Shown one piece after another: positions 1 through 12,285 of a stretch of DNA of 64,000 nt; positions within the stretch are counted from its first letter, which is position 1, and each line of letters starts with the position of its first letter. The position numbers and the translations under genes were made by a program. The notes below the pieces were generated by a model. The model saw nothing but the letters and a program-made list of their open reading frames with translations, was not told the DNA's origin and did not search any database. This DNA is from Bettongia penicillata ogilbyi (taxonomy: Eukaryota; Chordata; Mammalia; Diprotodontia; Potoroidae): contig JAJHZJ010000014.1 in the NCBI GenBank assembly GCA_023548195.1, positions 18,797,718 through 18,861,717 on the forward strand, read 5' to 3'.

Positions 1-394
1 AAAGTTGGAAAGCCCAGTGTAAAATCACAAATAAGATCCAAGGATTAAAAATGTCAAGGATTTCAAGAGCTTTTGAGCCAAACCCCTTGCTGTGAGTGTA
101 GGAAAAACAGAAGCCTAGGGAGCTTCAGGAATCTGTATGTGATCAAGGATAATTTCCTACACCTAGAGGTAAGAAGGCCTTAAGAACACTTCCACTACAA
201 ACCCCTCCCAGGTATGTTTCTGAAACTAAGGCCTAGTGAGTCAAATGACCATAGTATGATCAGCCAGAAGGCTCCAAGGAATAAACATGACTACTCCTTC
301 AGAGGTCTCAGAGTCCAAACCCTTTATGTGACTTTAAAGGAACCTGAGTCCTAGAAAGCTGGATAGACAAGTGCAAGAACACTAATGAGATCCA
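1..394. other. Unassigned intergenic sequence
   Basis: No coding potential or recognised repeat. There is faint resemblance to old SINE tails (for example around 240-360), but not enough to call. Confidence 0.4.
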
Positions 395-580
395 ACATTT
401 TTAATATGAAAATATGTTTTGCGTGATTGCACATGTATAACCTATATCAAATTGCTTGCCATCTCAGAGAGAGGGGAATGGAAGGATGGAAAGAGAAAAT
501 TTGGAACTTGAAATTTTTTTAAATTTTTAAAATTTTTTTATATGCAATTGGGAAGAAATAAATATTATTAAAAAAAGAAA
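395..580 (+). mobile_element. L1 3' end fragment (marsupial type)
   Basis: The text follows the same order as the element at 4372-4665: an AATATGAAAATATG-type block, a TGTATAACCTATATCAAAT block, a GA-rich stretch, a GGAACTTGAAATTTTT block and an A-rich tail. This is the 3' UTR and tail typical of metatherian L1 copies. Only about 190 bases remain, as expected for 5'-truncated insertions. Confidence 0.7.
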
Positions 581-2500
581 TGCTAATTCCTGCAAGCAAT
601 AGAAAAGTTATAGCCCTATGGCAGGAATTTCCCTACGCCCCTGATTGTTCTGTTTGTTGTCAATTTTTGCCCTCCCTTTGGTAATTACCCACTTCCTCCT
701 CCCCTCCATTTGCCCCAATCTCTGTCTAGGATCTATGCCTTCCCACTCTTTTGAGTGTCAATTACTCACAGGAGTTCTGACTACCGTACATATTATCAAG
801 CCATGTTAGTGGTCTTGCAACACACCGTATCCTTGAAGATCATAACCATTGTAAGGTCCCCTTCTTCTTTTATAGAACATGTGTCAGGGGTAGCCCCTCC
901 CACTCGTAAACCAAGATTTTCCCTATTTTTTCCACTTTTTTTCAATTCCTCCCCTTTGCCTCCTTGACCATTTTCTCTCTTCCTTAGAGACTACAGGGAT
1001 TATTGTTCATCTTTGACTTAATTATCACACACTGCCCACTTCTTCCATATTTCTAGTCTTTTCCACCCTCTCCTTCTGTAATTTAGTCCCATTTTGAAAT
1101 AGATTTATTTGTCAGGTGTGCATCATGTGGTTCAAGTCACCTTTTTCTTAAACTACTGCTTTCATCCTCGTCTCACATATATCCAAAAAGAAATCTCTTC
1201 AAGGCTTGTTGTCATTTTGTTGCTGTCTTTGACGCATTGGTTGTTGTATTTGTTATTGTTGTATTTTTGTGCTTTTCTTACTCAAATAATGGATGAAAAC
1301 TAGAATATACCAAATTTCTTTTTTTTTTTGCATAATTTTGATCCTGGAGAGGTTTGAGATGTCATGAGGAGCAGAGAAAGTGTCTAGTGTTCCATCTTCT
1401 TGGTCACATTAACTATTCTATTATGTCTTGCCATATCATAGTCACTTTTTGTATATTCTAGTCTTCATCTATTATTTGAGTAAGATTTCACACTTCTTTT
1501 AAGCTATTCTTCATTTCTTTCTACTTGCTGTTAAAATTTATTTTCTATCTCTTGACTAATTCCTTCTAGCTATTTGTGTTGTCTTCATGGAAAGTCCATT
1601 ATATCTTTAGAATTCCTACTTTTAGAATTACTCTTTTTGGGGATCTGTATACAGATTTGCAATAAGCTTTGATCCTAATTTGATATTGATTTTCTTTGAT
1701 TTACTCTTTTCTCTAGCTTTAATTCCTGGATTGGGGCTTTGTGCCATGGCTAGCTTGATACCTTGCTGTGATTTTTAATAGTGTGACCAATTTGTTCAGT
1801 CTTGCTGTAGTTAACCTGTGTGGACCTCAGCTTCTAAGGTTTAGGCCCTTTTGATTTAGGCCCAATCTTTGAGTTTGACAGTGCTAGATCTTCAGGACTC
1901 TATGCCATCTCACAACAGAGTGGCAGGGACTAAATTTTCCCTTGGGCTATATATCATTCTGAGCACTATTTCACAATGCTGGTTGATACCAACCTTTTTT
2001 CCTCATACTTGTAAGGTCCTCACCCTAGGGCATTCTCTGAGGAAATCTCTACTTTTGTTATCACCAGACACAAAGTCACTCAGGCTAAATAAGTCTCTCC
2101 CAGTTTCCAATTATACTACAGACCACCTTGTCCTGGTGCTGGCCTTGTTAGAATTTTCTTTCCAATTGCCCACAGATCACTTTTGACTTCTAGCTGACCA
2201 CTTACGCACTTACGGTGTAGCAAATGTTATTTGCTCTATCTTCTCATTTAAAAAAAATTATTCAGGCTCAGTAAAGCTTCAAGGTTTTCTGGAATAATAT
2301 CTGTGACTGGGTGATCTGTTTCCTGTTCAACAGGACAGAAATCACTAGGATTTATTTCCACAGGCCTTCACCATGTTGCACTTGTTTTGAGGGACTGGAG
2401 GAGGACAGATCCAATTTTGTGAGTTATATAACTCCAAGACTCCTAAGCATTCTTTCCAGTGTCTTTTTGCATTTTGTTGATAGAATATTGTCATATTTTA
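581..2500. other. AT/pyrimidine-rich stretch, possibly a very old antisense element
   Basis: No host gene is visible. Read on the minus strand, about 1290-1700 gives short coiled-coil-like stretches rich in Glu, Lys, Asn and Arg, which could be a degraded L1 ORF1. The match is too weak to define limits. All ORFs here are short and lack recognisable domains. Confidence 0.25.
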
Positions 2501-2513
2501 TGACTTTATCATA

Positions 2514-2570
2514 CACGTACACACACATGCACACATGCACACACACACATATATGTATATGTATATATAT
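2514..2570. repeat. CA/TA simple repeat
   Basis: Interrupted CA units pass into TATG/TA units. ORFs on both strands here are artefacts of the repeat. Confidence 0.85.
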
Positions 2571-2941
2571 TATGACTGGTTCATAAAAGAAACTGGAAAT
2601 TTTTTTGCACAAACGTTCCTTAGCACAGACCTATTGTAAGCGAATGTGGAAACTATCTTATAAACATGATAAATAGTTGTAACGATATTCTAGAGTTCGT
2701 TACCATTCATGTGTAGCCTACTTAGGGTGATCACTTCTTAGTCTATTACTTCACTTGTTACCATATCATTTTGCATTATCTTGAGTTCTAAAGTAATCTA
2801 GGAGTATGTTTAGAAATTTCCTCATTAGTGAAATTGAAATATCTTTCTTAATTAAATAATTAGCTTGGAGTTCCTATATCAGTTTGTTAAATGTTAGTTG
2901 TTTTACAAACGAAATAAACCTCTTTTCCTACAAACAGTTGC

Positions 2942-3016
2942 TAATCTGTGTGTGTATCTGTTTGTCTGTCTGTCTCAATCTACATGCACACACACACACA
3001 TACACACACACACATC
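2942..3016. repeat. TG/TCTG and CA simple repeats
   Basis: A short TGTG/TGTC run is followed after about 15 bases by interrupted CA units. Confidence 0.75.
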
Positions 3017-3386
3017 CCTAACCTCTTTCCTAGGCTTAAATGAATATCTAAGTTACTGTTCAAATGATTAATTAACAATGTAGTTAATGCTATTACAAAG
3101 GCCTAAGTAATTATTTTTATTCTTCTGCCTGTGAGGAAGATCAAACCCCAAGTTATTTCTATTACTCATAACTTCTCACTTCTGGAACATAGTACTACCA
3201 TTTGATCTCCAGTAGTGTAGTCTAAGTTTCTTAAAAATCCTCTTCTTATTTGTTTTCAATATAAGAGTTAAATAGTCCTTCCAAGGGATCAGTTTCTTCT
3301 CCTTGAGGATAGAGATATTCTCCTACAGTTTCTTTCCTGTCACAATAGGCAGATCTTCAGAATGAGGTAAGAGGATGCTTAGGCTA

Positions 3387-3860
3387 GCTTGCCTCTTGGG
3401 TGGAGATAAAGGTCTTAAAACCTAATTGAAAACTACAGGATTTGTAGTTTTACAGAGAGTATTGCTTACAACCTTTAGAGAGAGAGGAACTATTATGATC
3501 TGTCAGTCAAGAGGCAAGCAAGTCATGCCTAAAGATTTTGAAAAAAGAGACATACAAACTCAGTCTATGACAGAGCAGAGATGACACAGTACACAGATAG
3601 GTAGTCTGCGTAAAAAGAGTATGGCTTGCCTCTTGGGTGGAGATAAAGGTCTTAAAACCTAATTGAAAACTACAGGATTTGTAGTTTTACAGAGAGTATT
3701 GCTTACAACCTTTAGAGAGAGAGGAACTATTATGATCTGTCAGTCAAGAGGCAAGCAAGTCATGCCTAAAGATTTTGAAAAAAGAGACATACAAACTCAG
3801 TCTATGACAGAGCAGAGATGACACAGTACACAGATAGGTAGTCTGCGTAAAAAGAGTATG
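3387..3860. repeat. Perfect tandem duplication, unit 237 bp, two copies
   Basis: Copy 1 is 3387-3623 and copy 2 is 3624-3860; read base by base I find no difference between them. Each unit carries a 12-base inverted repeat, GCTTGCCTCTTG at its start and CAAGAGGCAAGC about 120 bases later. No gene is present. The identity means either a very recent duplication or an assembly error. Confidence 0.95.
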
Positions 3861-4031
3861 GGCATGGAAGTAAGATGGCATAGACAGTGAGACTGACCAA
3901 AAATCTTCCCAATCTTCCTGAGAGCATAGATGGATATATGTTATATAATGAATATCTGTTTTGCATATCAGTATATAATTATTGTATTGTTGGGAGGAGA
4001 AATTGAGGAAGACTCTTTTTCTCCATGAAGA

Positions 4032-4037
<6 letters not shown>

Positions 4038-4101
<64 letters not shown>
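4038..4101. repeat. (GA)n microsatellite
   Basis: About 32 AG units follow a short AAAGAG lead-in. Confidence 0.97.
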
Positions 4102-4104
<3 letters not shown>

Positions 4105-4371
4105 TCAATTCTGATCTAAGGTCTTAAGAGTGACATTTAATTGTTAAGCCCCTTGAAGTAGTAGAGAATAACATCTACATTGGATCATAGGACCATCTTA
4201 TAAGAAGATTAAAAATTATCTCATTTTAGCAAGGTATAACAGTTCAAATGTCAAAGGCTTTGGACAAAACTTCAACCTTTGACACACAAAAAGAAGAAGG
4301 GGAAGGAATAGAAGTCAAGGCAATGTCATACCTCTAGGAACATTCAGTGGGAAGGGTATAAAGTAATATCC

Positions 4372-4665
4372 ATAACTCATCAGGAAAAATGCTATCCACC
4401 TTCAGAGAAAGAATTGATGGAGTCTGAATGCAGATAGAAAAGCATTTTTTTAATTTTCTTTATTTTTTTTTAGTTTTTTGGGGAGTGGAGTCTATGTTTT
4501 GTTTTACATATAACTAATATGGAAATATATTTTTGCATGGCTGTGAATGTATGACCTATATCAAATCATTGCCTTCTCAATGAGTGAGAGAGGGAAGAAT
4601 TTGAAACTCAAACTTTTTAAAAATGAATGTTAAAATTTCTTATATGTAATTGGAAATTTTAAAAA
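4372..4665 (+). mobile_element. L1 3' end fragment (marsupial type)
   Basis: It starts with a block reading GGAAAAATGCTATCCACCTT and continues with a GATGGAGTCTGAATGCAGAT block, T-rich sequence, an ATATGGAAATATA block, a GACCTATATCAAATCATTGC block and an AATGAATGTTAAAATTTCTT block. The order is that of the metatherian L1 3' UTR. The 5' part of the element is absent. Confidence 0.8.
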
Positions 4666-7600
4666 AATCCATAGCTCAGTCAATTTTACTTCACAGCAAG
4701 AACTAGTGGCTACCATAATAATTTCATCATCTCTTCACAGATCACATTTTAAATGATTTGCACTCTCATACTTCTTATAGGTCTAAATTAAAACTCATAT
4801 TCTCAGGCATTGGCAGTTAAACTATCCCTTTTCAAGTTTCCAAAGCTTCAAAGAAAGTTGAATAACATCTAGTTTTCAAGCTACTATTATCTGATGAGAA
4901 GGAAATGGGATACACTTCTTTGCCTTTCATTTTTACATAGGGACTTATATAATTTTTATTTAGATTACATAGTACTAAAATAATTATTGTTATCATACAA
5001 CATTAGAGCAAAAAGAGACTTTAGACATGTTCTAGTCAGAAATAGAGTTTCAGTGTGAAAGTGTGTGACATCAGTGACCCTCTAGTCCAACCTGCAAAGG
5101 AATCTTCCCCACACCTTATCGTTCAAACTTAGGCTAACATTAGTGTGGTGCTATACGGATCTGATTATCTCTGGCTCAAGACTGCCCGTCACTTTTATCT
5201 CTTGTCATATAGACTAAGCTATCGATGTTTTCTGGGCATCACTTTCTCTCCAGCTATTCCAGTAGTCACTTCTTCAAGGGAATGGCTTTCTTCTCAAAGT
5301 AGGCCTACAAAAATGAGAAAAGTGGTAGATGCCTATCTCAAAGTCAACCTAACCCATTAAGCAGCCATAGCTCCCCTTCATGATCCATTTGCCTAGAAGA
5401 GTCCTTGAGAAAGTATTCTCTCCTGCCTATGAAGGATGAATCAACAACTCTTATAGCTCTGAGCCCTTAACCAGAGATAATATTTTGCCTAAATATGAAA
5501 GTTATGAGTATATCTCTTTCCTCCCCTTCATGTTCTCTGGGTATCTTCTCTTTATTTGAACAGTAAATAACACAGTTTAGCACTGAAAATAATTAGCAAT
5601 AACACACAGTTTAGCAGTTTGCAAGCATGAGACAAATGGTCTCATGAGTTTGTTGTACTTCTTTTTCTCCCTCCCTTGGAATTTCAGGCCACAGTACATC
5701 AGGGTAACCTTCATTCTGGTCTTTATAGGTCTATTGAAAAAATAATGAAGTTCATGATTCATTTTTACAAGCCCAGGAAGGAGATATTTCACCAAACCAG
5801 TCATTTTCATTACCATATTAATGGACATCCTAGTAGATGTCCCCAGATTTATTCAATGAGTTTTTCTGTTGGTCATACTCTCTACACAGTGATATAATCA
5901 AAACCCTAAATGAAAGTTCACCTCCAACAAGTTCACCAAGTTTATGATGGAACCCCTCTGATGAATCTCATAAATTTAGAACTGAAACAACAGCAAAATA
6001 TTTTAAATGAGTATTATTTGAGTGAGCAGTGATATTATGTATACATATACATATATAGTTTATATATACATACATACATACACTATGAACATATTCAAAT
6101 ATATATGACATAGGTATATAGGTATATATTATTAATTAATTAGTATCCATTAATAACTAACATTTATATAAAACTTACTATGTGCTAGACACTGTGCCAA
6201 GTGGTTTTATGTAGATAAGTTTGTACATCACTTTATTCTCTTACAAGATGGAGAAAAATATTCCTACCTCATTACAGTCCTATGTCTCAGTATAGTGTCT
6301 TTCAAAATGTAAAACAATGATCCTTATCTAATAACTGTATACATATGGGGAAAGACAGAGAAAGAAAAGAGAGAAGATTAGGGGAGAGGAAGAGAGAGAA
6401 GAGAGTGAGGAAAAGGGATGAGAGGGGATGAGAGAGAGAATATATACATAGCACATGTATACATGTATGTCTGTATGTAAATATGTGATATATACATGAA
6501 CAAAATGCATAAGATCAAGTATCTATATCAATTCCATGCAATAAACAAATATATGTCACATTTAAGAGTAGAGCAAATGGACATACACCAATGCTAGGAG
6601 TACAAAATGGCATATTAAATACAACAATTATTCATATATGGTATTGCTTACTAGCAAAAGTAATAGTCATAAATGTGTGATCTCTCTATATATTTTATAT
6701 ATGTACATATACAAATATTTCAATGAAGCATAATACAATAGCAATAGTACTTTTAAGTGAAGCAAAAAACACAAAACATGTTGCACAAAGCATATATTTT
6801 ATTTATTCCAGCAAAGAGCATTATCACTGAAATATCTATCATTTTATTTCTGTATTGAGAGAGATACAAATTCAAGCTTTTTTTTTCTAGGATAGGGACA
6901 TTTTTATGTGCTTTGTTTCCTGGTCTGACATTCCTCGAAGCTTTCCCAATTTGGACACATTAATGACTTTTTCAGCAAGATGGAGGATGTATTTTCAAAG
7001 TTTTATGATTCACAGGAACTTCCTTTCAACTCCTTCCCTTTAACAGGGAACTTCATCTTTTTCTTAGCACAGAAAGAGGCATTAGCCTCATTTCCCATTA
7101 CTGATGATGCAGTGGGCACAAGTTAGTCAGACTGAGACATGAGAGTCCATTGACCAGTTTTGTTCTAGCACCCTGCCAAGTCCAGAAGGATCTACTGAGG
7201 ATGAGGTAGAGAATTTTAAAATGGTGGAGAGATCTTTGTGATCTCATGTGATCTCATCCCTTTATTATAACACATCCAATGATTTTGCGGATTCATAGGC
7301 ACAAAACAAGCTGCCAACAAAGTGAAGAAAATACCAAATATTGTTTTTGCTGAGTTGGGAGTTCTGAAACAGAAAGCCACATGGTTGTGGAATTCCCAGA
7401 GCAGCTGGGAGCAATTAAGCTCCTGCTTATGCGCTATGCCACTTCGCTAGGTGATTTGCCGCCCAACTCTGCTGCCCAATGCTAAGGAGAAAGTAGGAGA
7501 GAGCCCCCGTCAAAGAATTACAAGTGGTCTGGTGCTGCTGAAATTGGTTTACTCTCTGACTTGAAAATTTACAACTGTTAAAGGAAGGGCTTATCTCCAT

Positions 7601-7940
7601 ATGCTTTAAAGCTTACCATATGTAATAAATGCATGAAGAAGCTACAAACACAAAAATGTACAGAGAATGGCAAAAGTACCTCTTCCTATATGTCCGACAA
7701 ACTTGGCCTTTCTTAATTAGTAAGATTTTGTGAGCCCGAGAAGCTAAGATGGACAACATTATTCCTGGTGGGGGAAGGATTCTAAAAATAATTTAAAAGA
7801 TCCCTCATCTCTATTAGTTAACACAAGTTTCCCAGTCTTTCAAAGGAAAGTGGTATTAGACCCATGCAAACTTCTATTAAACATTAGAATCCAAATTCAA
7901 GATGGTGTTATTTAACTGTTAAAGATATATCTATAGCTAT
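4666..7940. other. Intergenic, mostly unassigned
   Basis: No coding gene is recognised. About 6145-6260 resembles a MIR-type SINE (ACTATGTGCTAGACACTGTG). Around 6040-6130 and 6455-6500 are short TA/TATG runs, and 6350-6440 is purine-rich. The open frames at 5577-5897 on both strands have no domain and overlap each other. Confidence 0.4.
6145..6260 (+). mobile_element. MIR-type SINE fragment
   Basis: TAACATTTATATAAAACTTA followed by CTATGTGCTAGACACTGTGC matches the 3' half of MIR/THER CORE-SINEs as I know them. It is short and diverged. Confidence 0.55.
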
Positions 7941-7948
7941 CTATCTAC

Positions 7949-7956
7949 ACACACGT

Positions 7957-8041
<85 letters not shown>
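7949..8041. repeat. (CA)n(TA)n microsatellite
   Basis: About 22 CA units are followed by about 24 TA units. The minus-strand ORF with Val-Cys and Ile-Tyr runs comes from this repeat. Confidence 0.96.
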
Positions 8042-8043
<2 letters not shown>

Positions 8044-8448
8044 TAATATAGCTATATCTGTTTGGGTGTGTCGTTGTGCTCTCCACTTTAAATATAAGCC
8101 TGTTAGAAAAAATTTAATATTACTCTGAATCCAAGCCATTTTTAGCTTTGAGAAAGAAACATCCAGACTAGCAAAGGCCACCCATGTCCTCAGATATCTC
8201 TATCCCCCAAGATAGTTTGAGGTAATATATGCTGGAATTTTGAATGCGGAGGTTTATAATATCCTAGAATATAATTTGATGTTAATAGTTTAATATTTGT
8301 TTTATCTTTCTATTAAAATTTCTCAAACTGTTTTATGTTCCTTGGTCATTCACCTCAAGGATTTAAAAGACTTCCTTCCTATGCTCAATATCTTAATTAC
8401 TGAATGGAAAAGGGGATAATTCTCTTAGGCAGATGATGGTGCCTGGAT

Positions 8449-8938
8449 TTATTTTGGCAGGTAGACTCCTATATATTTTATAGTGTATACCGTACTTTTA
8501 AAAGGGATTTCTCTTTTTATCTCTTGCTGTTGGGCTTCGTTAGTAATATATAGAAATGAAGATGATTTATATGGATTTATTTTGTAACCTGCAACTTTGC
8601 CAAAATTGTTTAATATTTCAAGCAGTTTTTTCCTTGATTCTCTAGAATTCTCTAAGTATACCATCATGTCATATGCAAAAAAATGATAACTTAGTTTCTT
8701 CTTTAGCTGTTCTAATTTCTTCCATTTCTTTTTCTGCTCTTATGGCTAAAGCTAGCATTTCTAGTACCATACTGAATAACAGTGGTGATAATGGACATCC
8801 TTGCTTCACCCCTGTTCTTATTGGAAATGCATCTAGCTTATCACCATTGCATATAGTGCTTGCTGATAGTTTTAGGTAGATACTACTTATTATTATAAGG
8901 AAGGCCCAATTTATTTCTATGCTTTCCACTGTTTTCAA
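8449..8938 (-). pseudogene. L1 ORF2 reverse transcriptase fragment
   Basis: Two overlapping frames give the core of L1 reverse transcriptase: GVKQGCPLSPLLF (motif 4) and a following KLSFF-like segment, then a frame break, then MMVYLENS, NNFGKVAGYKIN, SSFLYI and IKYIGVYL. The catalytic F-A-D-D box falls at the break between 8,669 and 8,690 and is damaged. The reading ends at an abrupt stop next to 8,449, where homology to L1 ceases. Confidence 0.9.
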
Positions 8939-9970
8939 TAGGAATGAGTGTTGTATTTTGTAAAAAAACTTTTTATGTATGTATTGAGATATTCATATGG
9001 TTTCTTTTATTTTTGTTGTTGATATGATCAATAATGTTGATAGTTTTTCTAATATTGAACTAGCCCTACATTCCTGGTATAAATTCTTCCTGATCATAAT
9101 GTATTATTCTCATGATAAGTTGCTGTATTCTTTCTGCTAATAGCTTATTTAAAATTTTTGCATCTATATTAATGAGAGAAATTGGTCTATAATTTTCTTT
9201 CTGTTTTGGCTTTTTCTGGTTTAGGTAACAGAACTATATTTCTCTCACAAAAAAGAATTTGGTAGTACTCCTTTTTGCCAATTTTCCCAAATAATCTATA
9301 TAGTATTGGAATTTACTGTCCTTTAAATGTGTGACAGAATTCACTTGCAAATTTATCTGGCTCTGGAGAATTTTTCCTAGGGAATTCACTTATGGCTTGT
9401 TCAGTTTCTTTTTCTGATATGGGATTATTTGAGTACTTAACTTCCTCTTCTGTTAATCTGGGCAATTTATATATTTTAAAATATTCATCCATTTCACTTG
9501 GAATCTCAATTTTATGGGCATGCAGTTGGGCAAATTTCTATTTATTGTTTTAATTTTCTCATCTTTAGAGGTGAGTTCACCCTTTTCATTTTTGACAATA
9601 GTAAGTGGTTTTCTTATTTTTTAATGAAATTGACCAAAATCTTATCAATTTTACTGTTTTTTTTATAAATCAACTCAGTTTTATTTATTAGTTCAATATT
9701 TGTCTTAATTTCAATTTTAGTTATCTTTCCTTCAGTTTTCAGTATGTCTAATTTGGTATGTATTTGTGGAAATTCGTTCTTTTTCTAGTTTTGATGGCTG
9801 CATTCCCAATTCATTAATCTCTGCTTTATTTTAGTCATATAGCCATTCAATGATATAAAACTTCCTCTAGGAACTTCTTTTGCAGCATCCCATAAGTTTT
9901 GATAGGTTATCTCATTGCTGTCATTCTCTTGAAGGAAGTTATTGATTGTTTCTATGATTTGTTCTTTAAA

Positions 9971-10327
9971 TCATTCATTCTTTAGGATTAGATTATTTAG
10001 TTTCCAATTAATTTTTGGTCCATCTTTCCATGGCCCTTTATTACATACAATTTTTATTACATTATGATCTGAGAAGGATGCATTGACTATCTCTGCCTTT
10101 CTGCACTGGATTGTGAAGTTTTTATGCCCTAGTATAGGGTCAATTTTTGTGTATGTGTCATGTACCACTGAGAAAAAGATATATTCCTTTCTATTCCCAT
10201 TCCGTTTTCTCCAGAGATCTATCATATCTACCTTATCCAGAGTTCTATTCACATCCTTAACTTCTTTCTTGTTTATTTTGAGGTTAGGTTTATCAGATTC
10301 AGAGAGGGGGAGGTTGAGGTCCCCCAC
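9971..10327 (-). pseudogene. L1 ORF2 endonuclease fragment
   Basis: 118 open codons begin MGDLNLPLSE. The segment shows hallmarks of the L1 APE-like endonuclease: GDLN near the start, a Y-x-F-F-S then Y-T-K-I-D-x-I-L-G block, and S-D-H-N-V-I-K toward the end, where Asp and His are catalytic in the family. WKLNN follows as in other L1s. The flanking parts of ORF2 are interrupted by stops. Confidence 0.88.
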
Positions 10328-11319
10328 TAGTATAGTTTTGCTATCTATTTCTTCCTGTAACTCCCTTAACCTCCTCTAAAAATTTGGATGCTATACCACT
10401 TGGTGTATATATGTTTAGTAATGATATTCCTTCATTGTCTGTGGTGCTTTTTAGTTTCCTTCCTTATCTTTTCTGATTAGATCTTTTTCTGCTTTTGCTT
10501 AGTCTGAGATTAGAATTGCTATTCTTGTTTGGTTTTTTACATCAGCTGAAGCATAATACATTTTACTACAACCTTTTACCTTTACCCTGTGTGTATCCCC
10601 CAGTTTCAAATGTGTTTCTTATGAACAACACATTGTTGGACTATGGTTTTTAAACCATTCTGCTATCTGCCTCTATTTTATGGGAGATGTCATGCCATTC
10701 ATATTCACAGGAATGATTACTATCTGTTTCTTTCTCTCCATCTTATTTCCCCTTGTTTATGTTTTAGCTCTCCCTTCTCTCTTCCCCTCCACAATAGAGT
10801 TTTAATTTTTGACCACCACCTCCCTCAGTCTTCCCTCCCTTCTATCAGTCCCCCTCCTTTTTGATTCCCCTTTCCACTCCTACTGCCTGTAAGGAAAGTT
10901 AGATTTCTATACTTAATTGACTTGGTTGTTCCCTCTTTGAACCAAATCAGATGAGAGTAAGTCTCAAACAGTGCTCATCTCCCTCCCCTCTTTCCCTCTA
11001 TTATAATATATTTTTGTACCTTTTTTGCATTGTGATTTGCCTTTTTCTTCCTCCTCTTTTTCATATCTCCTGTTACAGTCTCTTCACACCCTTATATCAC
11101 ATTTTTTTATCATCACATCTGTTAATTTATACCCACTCCCTCTAGCTACATATATATGTATATATACATATATATCCTTTTTAAATATCATAATAAATAT
11201 AAAATTCTCAAGATTAACAAACACCATGCTCCCTTAAAGGGATATAAACAGTTTTACCATATTGAATAACAAGTTCTTTTTTTTTCCCCAATTGACTTTT
11301 TTATACCTCTCTTGAAACT

Positions 11320-12285
11320 TGTGTTTGAAGGTCAAATTTTCTATTGAACTCCAGTCTTTTCATCAGGAAGGTCTGAAAATTCTTTATTTCATTGAATGTA
11401 CAGTCCCTTGCCTGAAATATTATGCTCAGTTTTGCTCTGTAATTGATCCTTCATTGCAGTCCAAACTCCTTTGCCTTATGGAATATCATCTTCCAATCCC
11501 TCAGATCTTTTAATGTAGAAGCTCCAGGGTTCTGTGTGATCCGGACTGTAGTTCCTTGATATTTGAATTGTTTCTTTCTGGTTGTCTGTAGTATTCTCTC
11601 ACTTGATAGTTCTATATTTGGCAACAATATTCCTTGGTGTTTTCAGTTTGGGATCTCTTTCAGGAAGTGATCAATGGATTCTTTCAATTATCTAGGACCT
11701 CGGGGTAATTTTCCTTGATGATTTCTTGGAAGATATTGTCCAGGCTCTTTTTTTCATCAGTTTTCTGGTAGACCAATAATTCTTAGATTTTTTCTCTACT
11801 GGATCTATTTTCTAAGTCAGTTGTTTTTCCAATGAGATATTTTAAATTTTCTTCTACTTTTTCATTCTTTAGATTCTGTTTGGCTGATTCCTGATTTCTC
11901 ATAGAGTCATTAGCTTCTACTTGTCCAATTCTATTTTCAATAGACTGTTTTCTTCAGTTAACTTTTGCATTGTCTTATCCACTTGCCCAATTTTCCTATT
12001 TCTTCATTTATTTTTTTTTATATTTTTAAAATCATTGACCAATTTTTCTTCTACCTCTCTAATTTGGTTTTTAAAATCATTCTTGAGCTCTTCCAAGAAT
12101 GCTCTTTGTGTTTGAGACAAGTTCATATTCCTTTCTGAGGTTTCAGATGTAAGTACATTCTCAATGCTGACTTCTTCTGTATTTGTATTTTGGTCTTTGT
12201 CCCCATGGTAAGATTCTATGGTATTTGGTTTTCTGATTTGCTCCCTGCTACAGATGGCTACTTTTTCCTGGCTTTTATAGTGCAT
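11320..12285 (-). pseudogene. L1 ORF1 remnant
   Basis: An open stretch of 93 codons (12004-12285) starts MHYKSQEKVA and runs into Glu/Lys-rich coiled coil. Beyond its stop the minus strand continues with the same block order as the ORF1 at 28628-29727: an LENRSS-like RNA-recognition start, KKSLDNIFQEIIKEN-like text and a C-terminal domain, with several stops and frameshifts. ORF1 is the trimeric RNA-binding chaperone of L1. It is not functional here. Confidence 0.75.

Noticed and set aside
3387..3860. CRISPR-like or satellite array
   Set aside because: There are only two long, directly adjacent copies without spacers in a vertebrate genome; a tandem duplication is sufficient.
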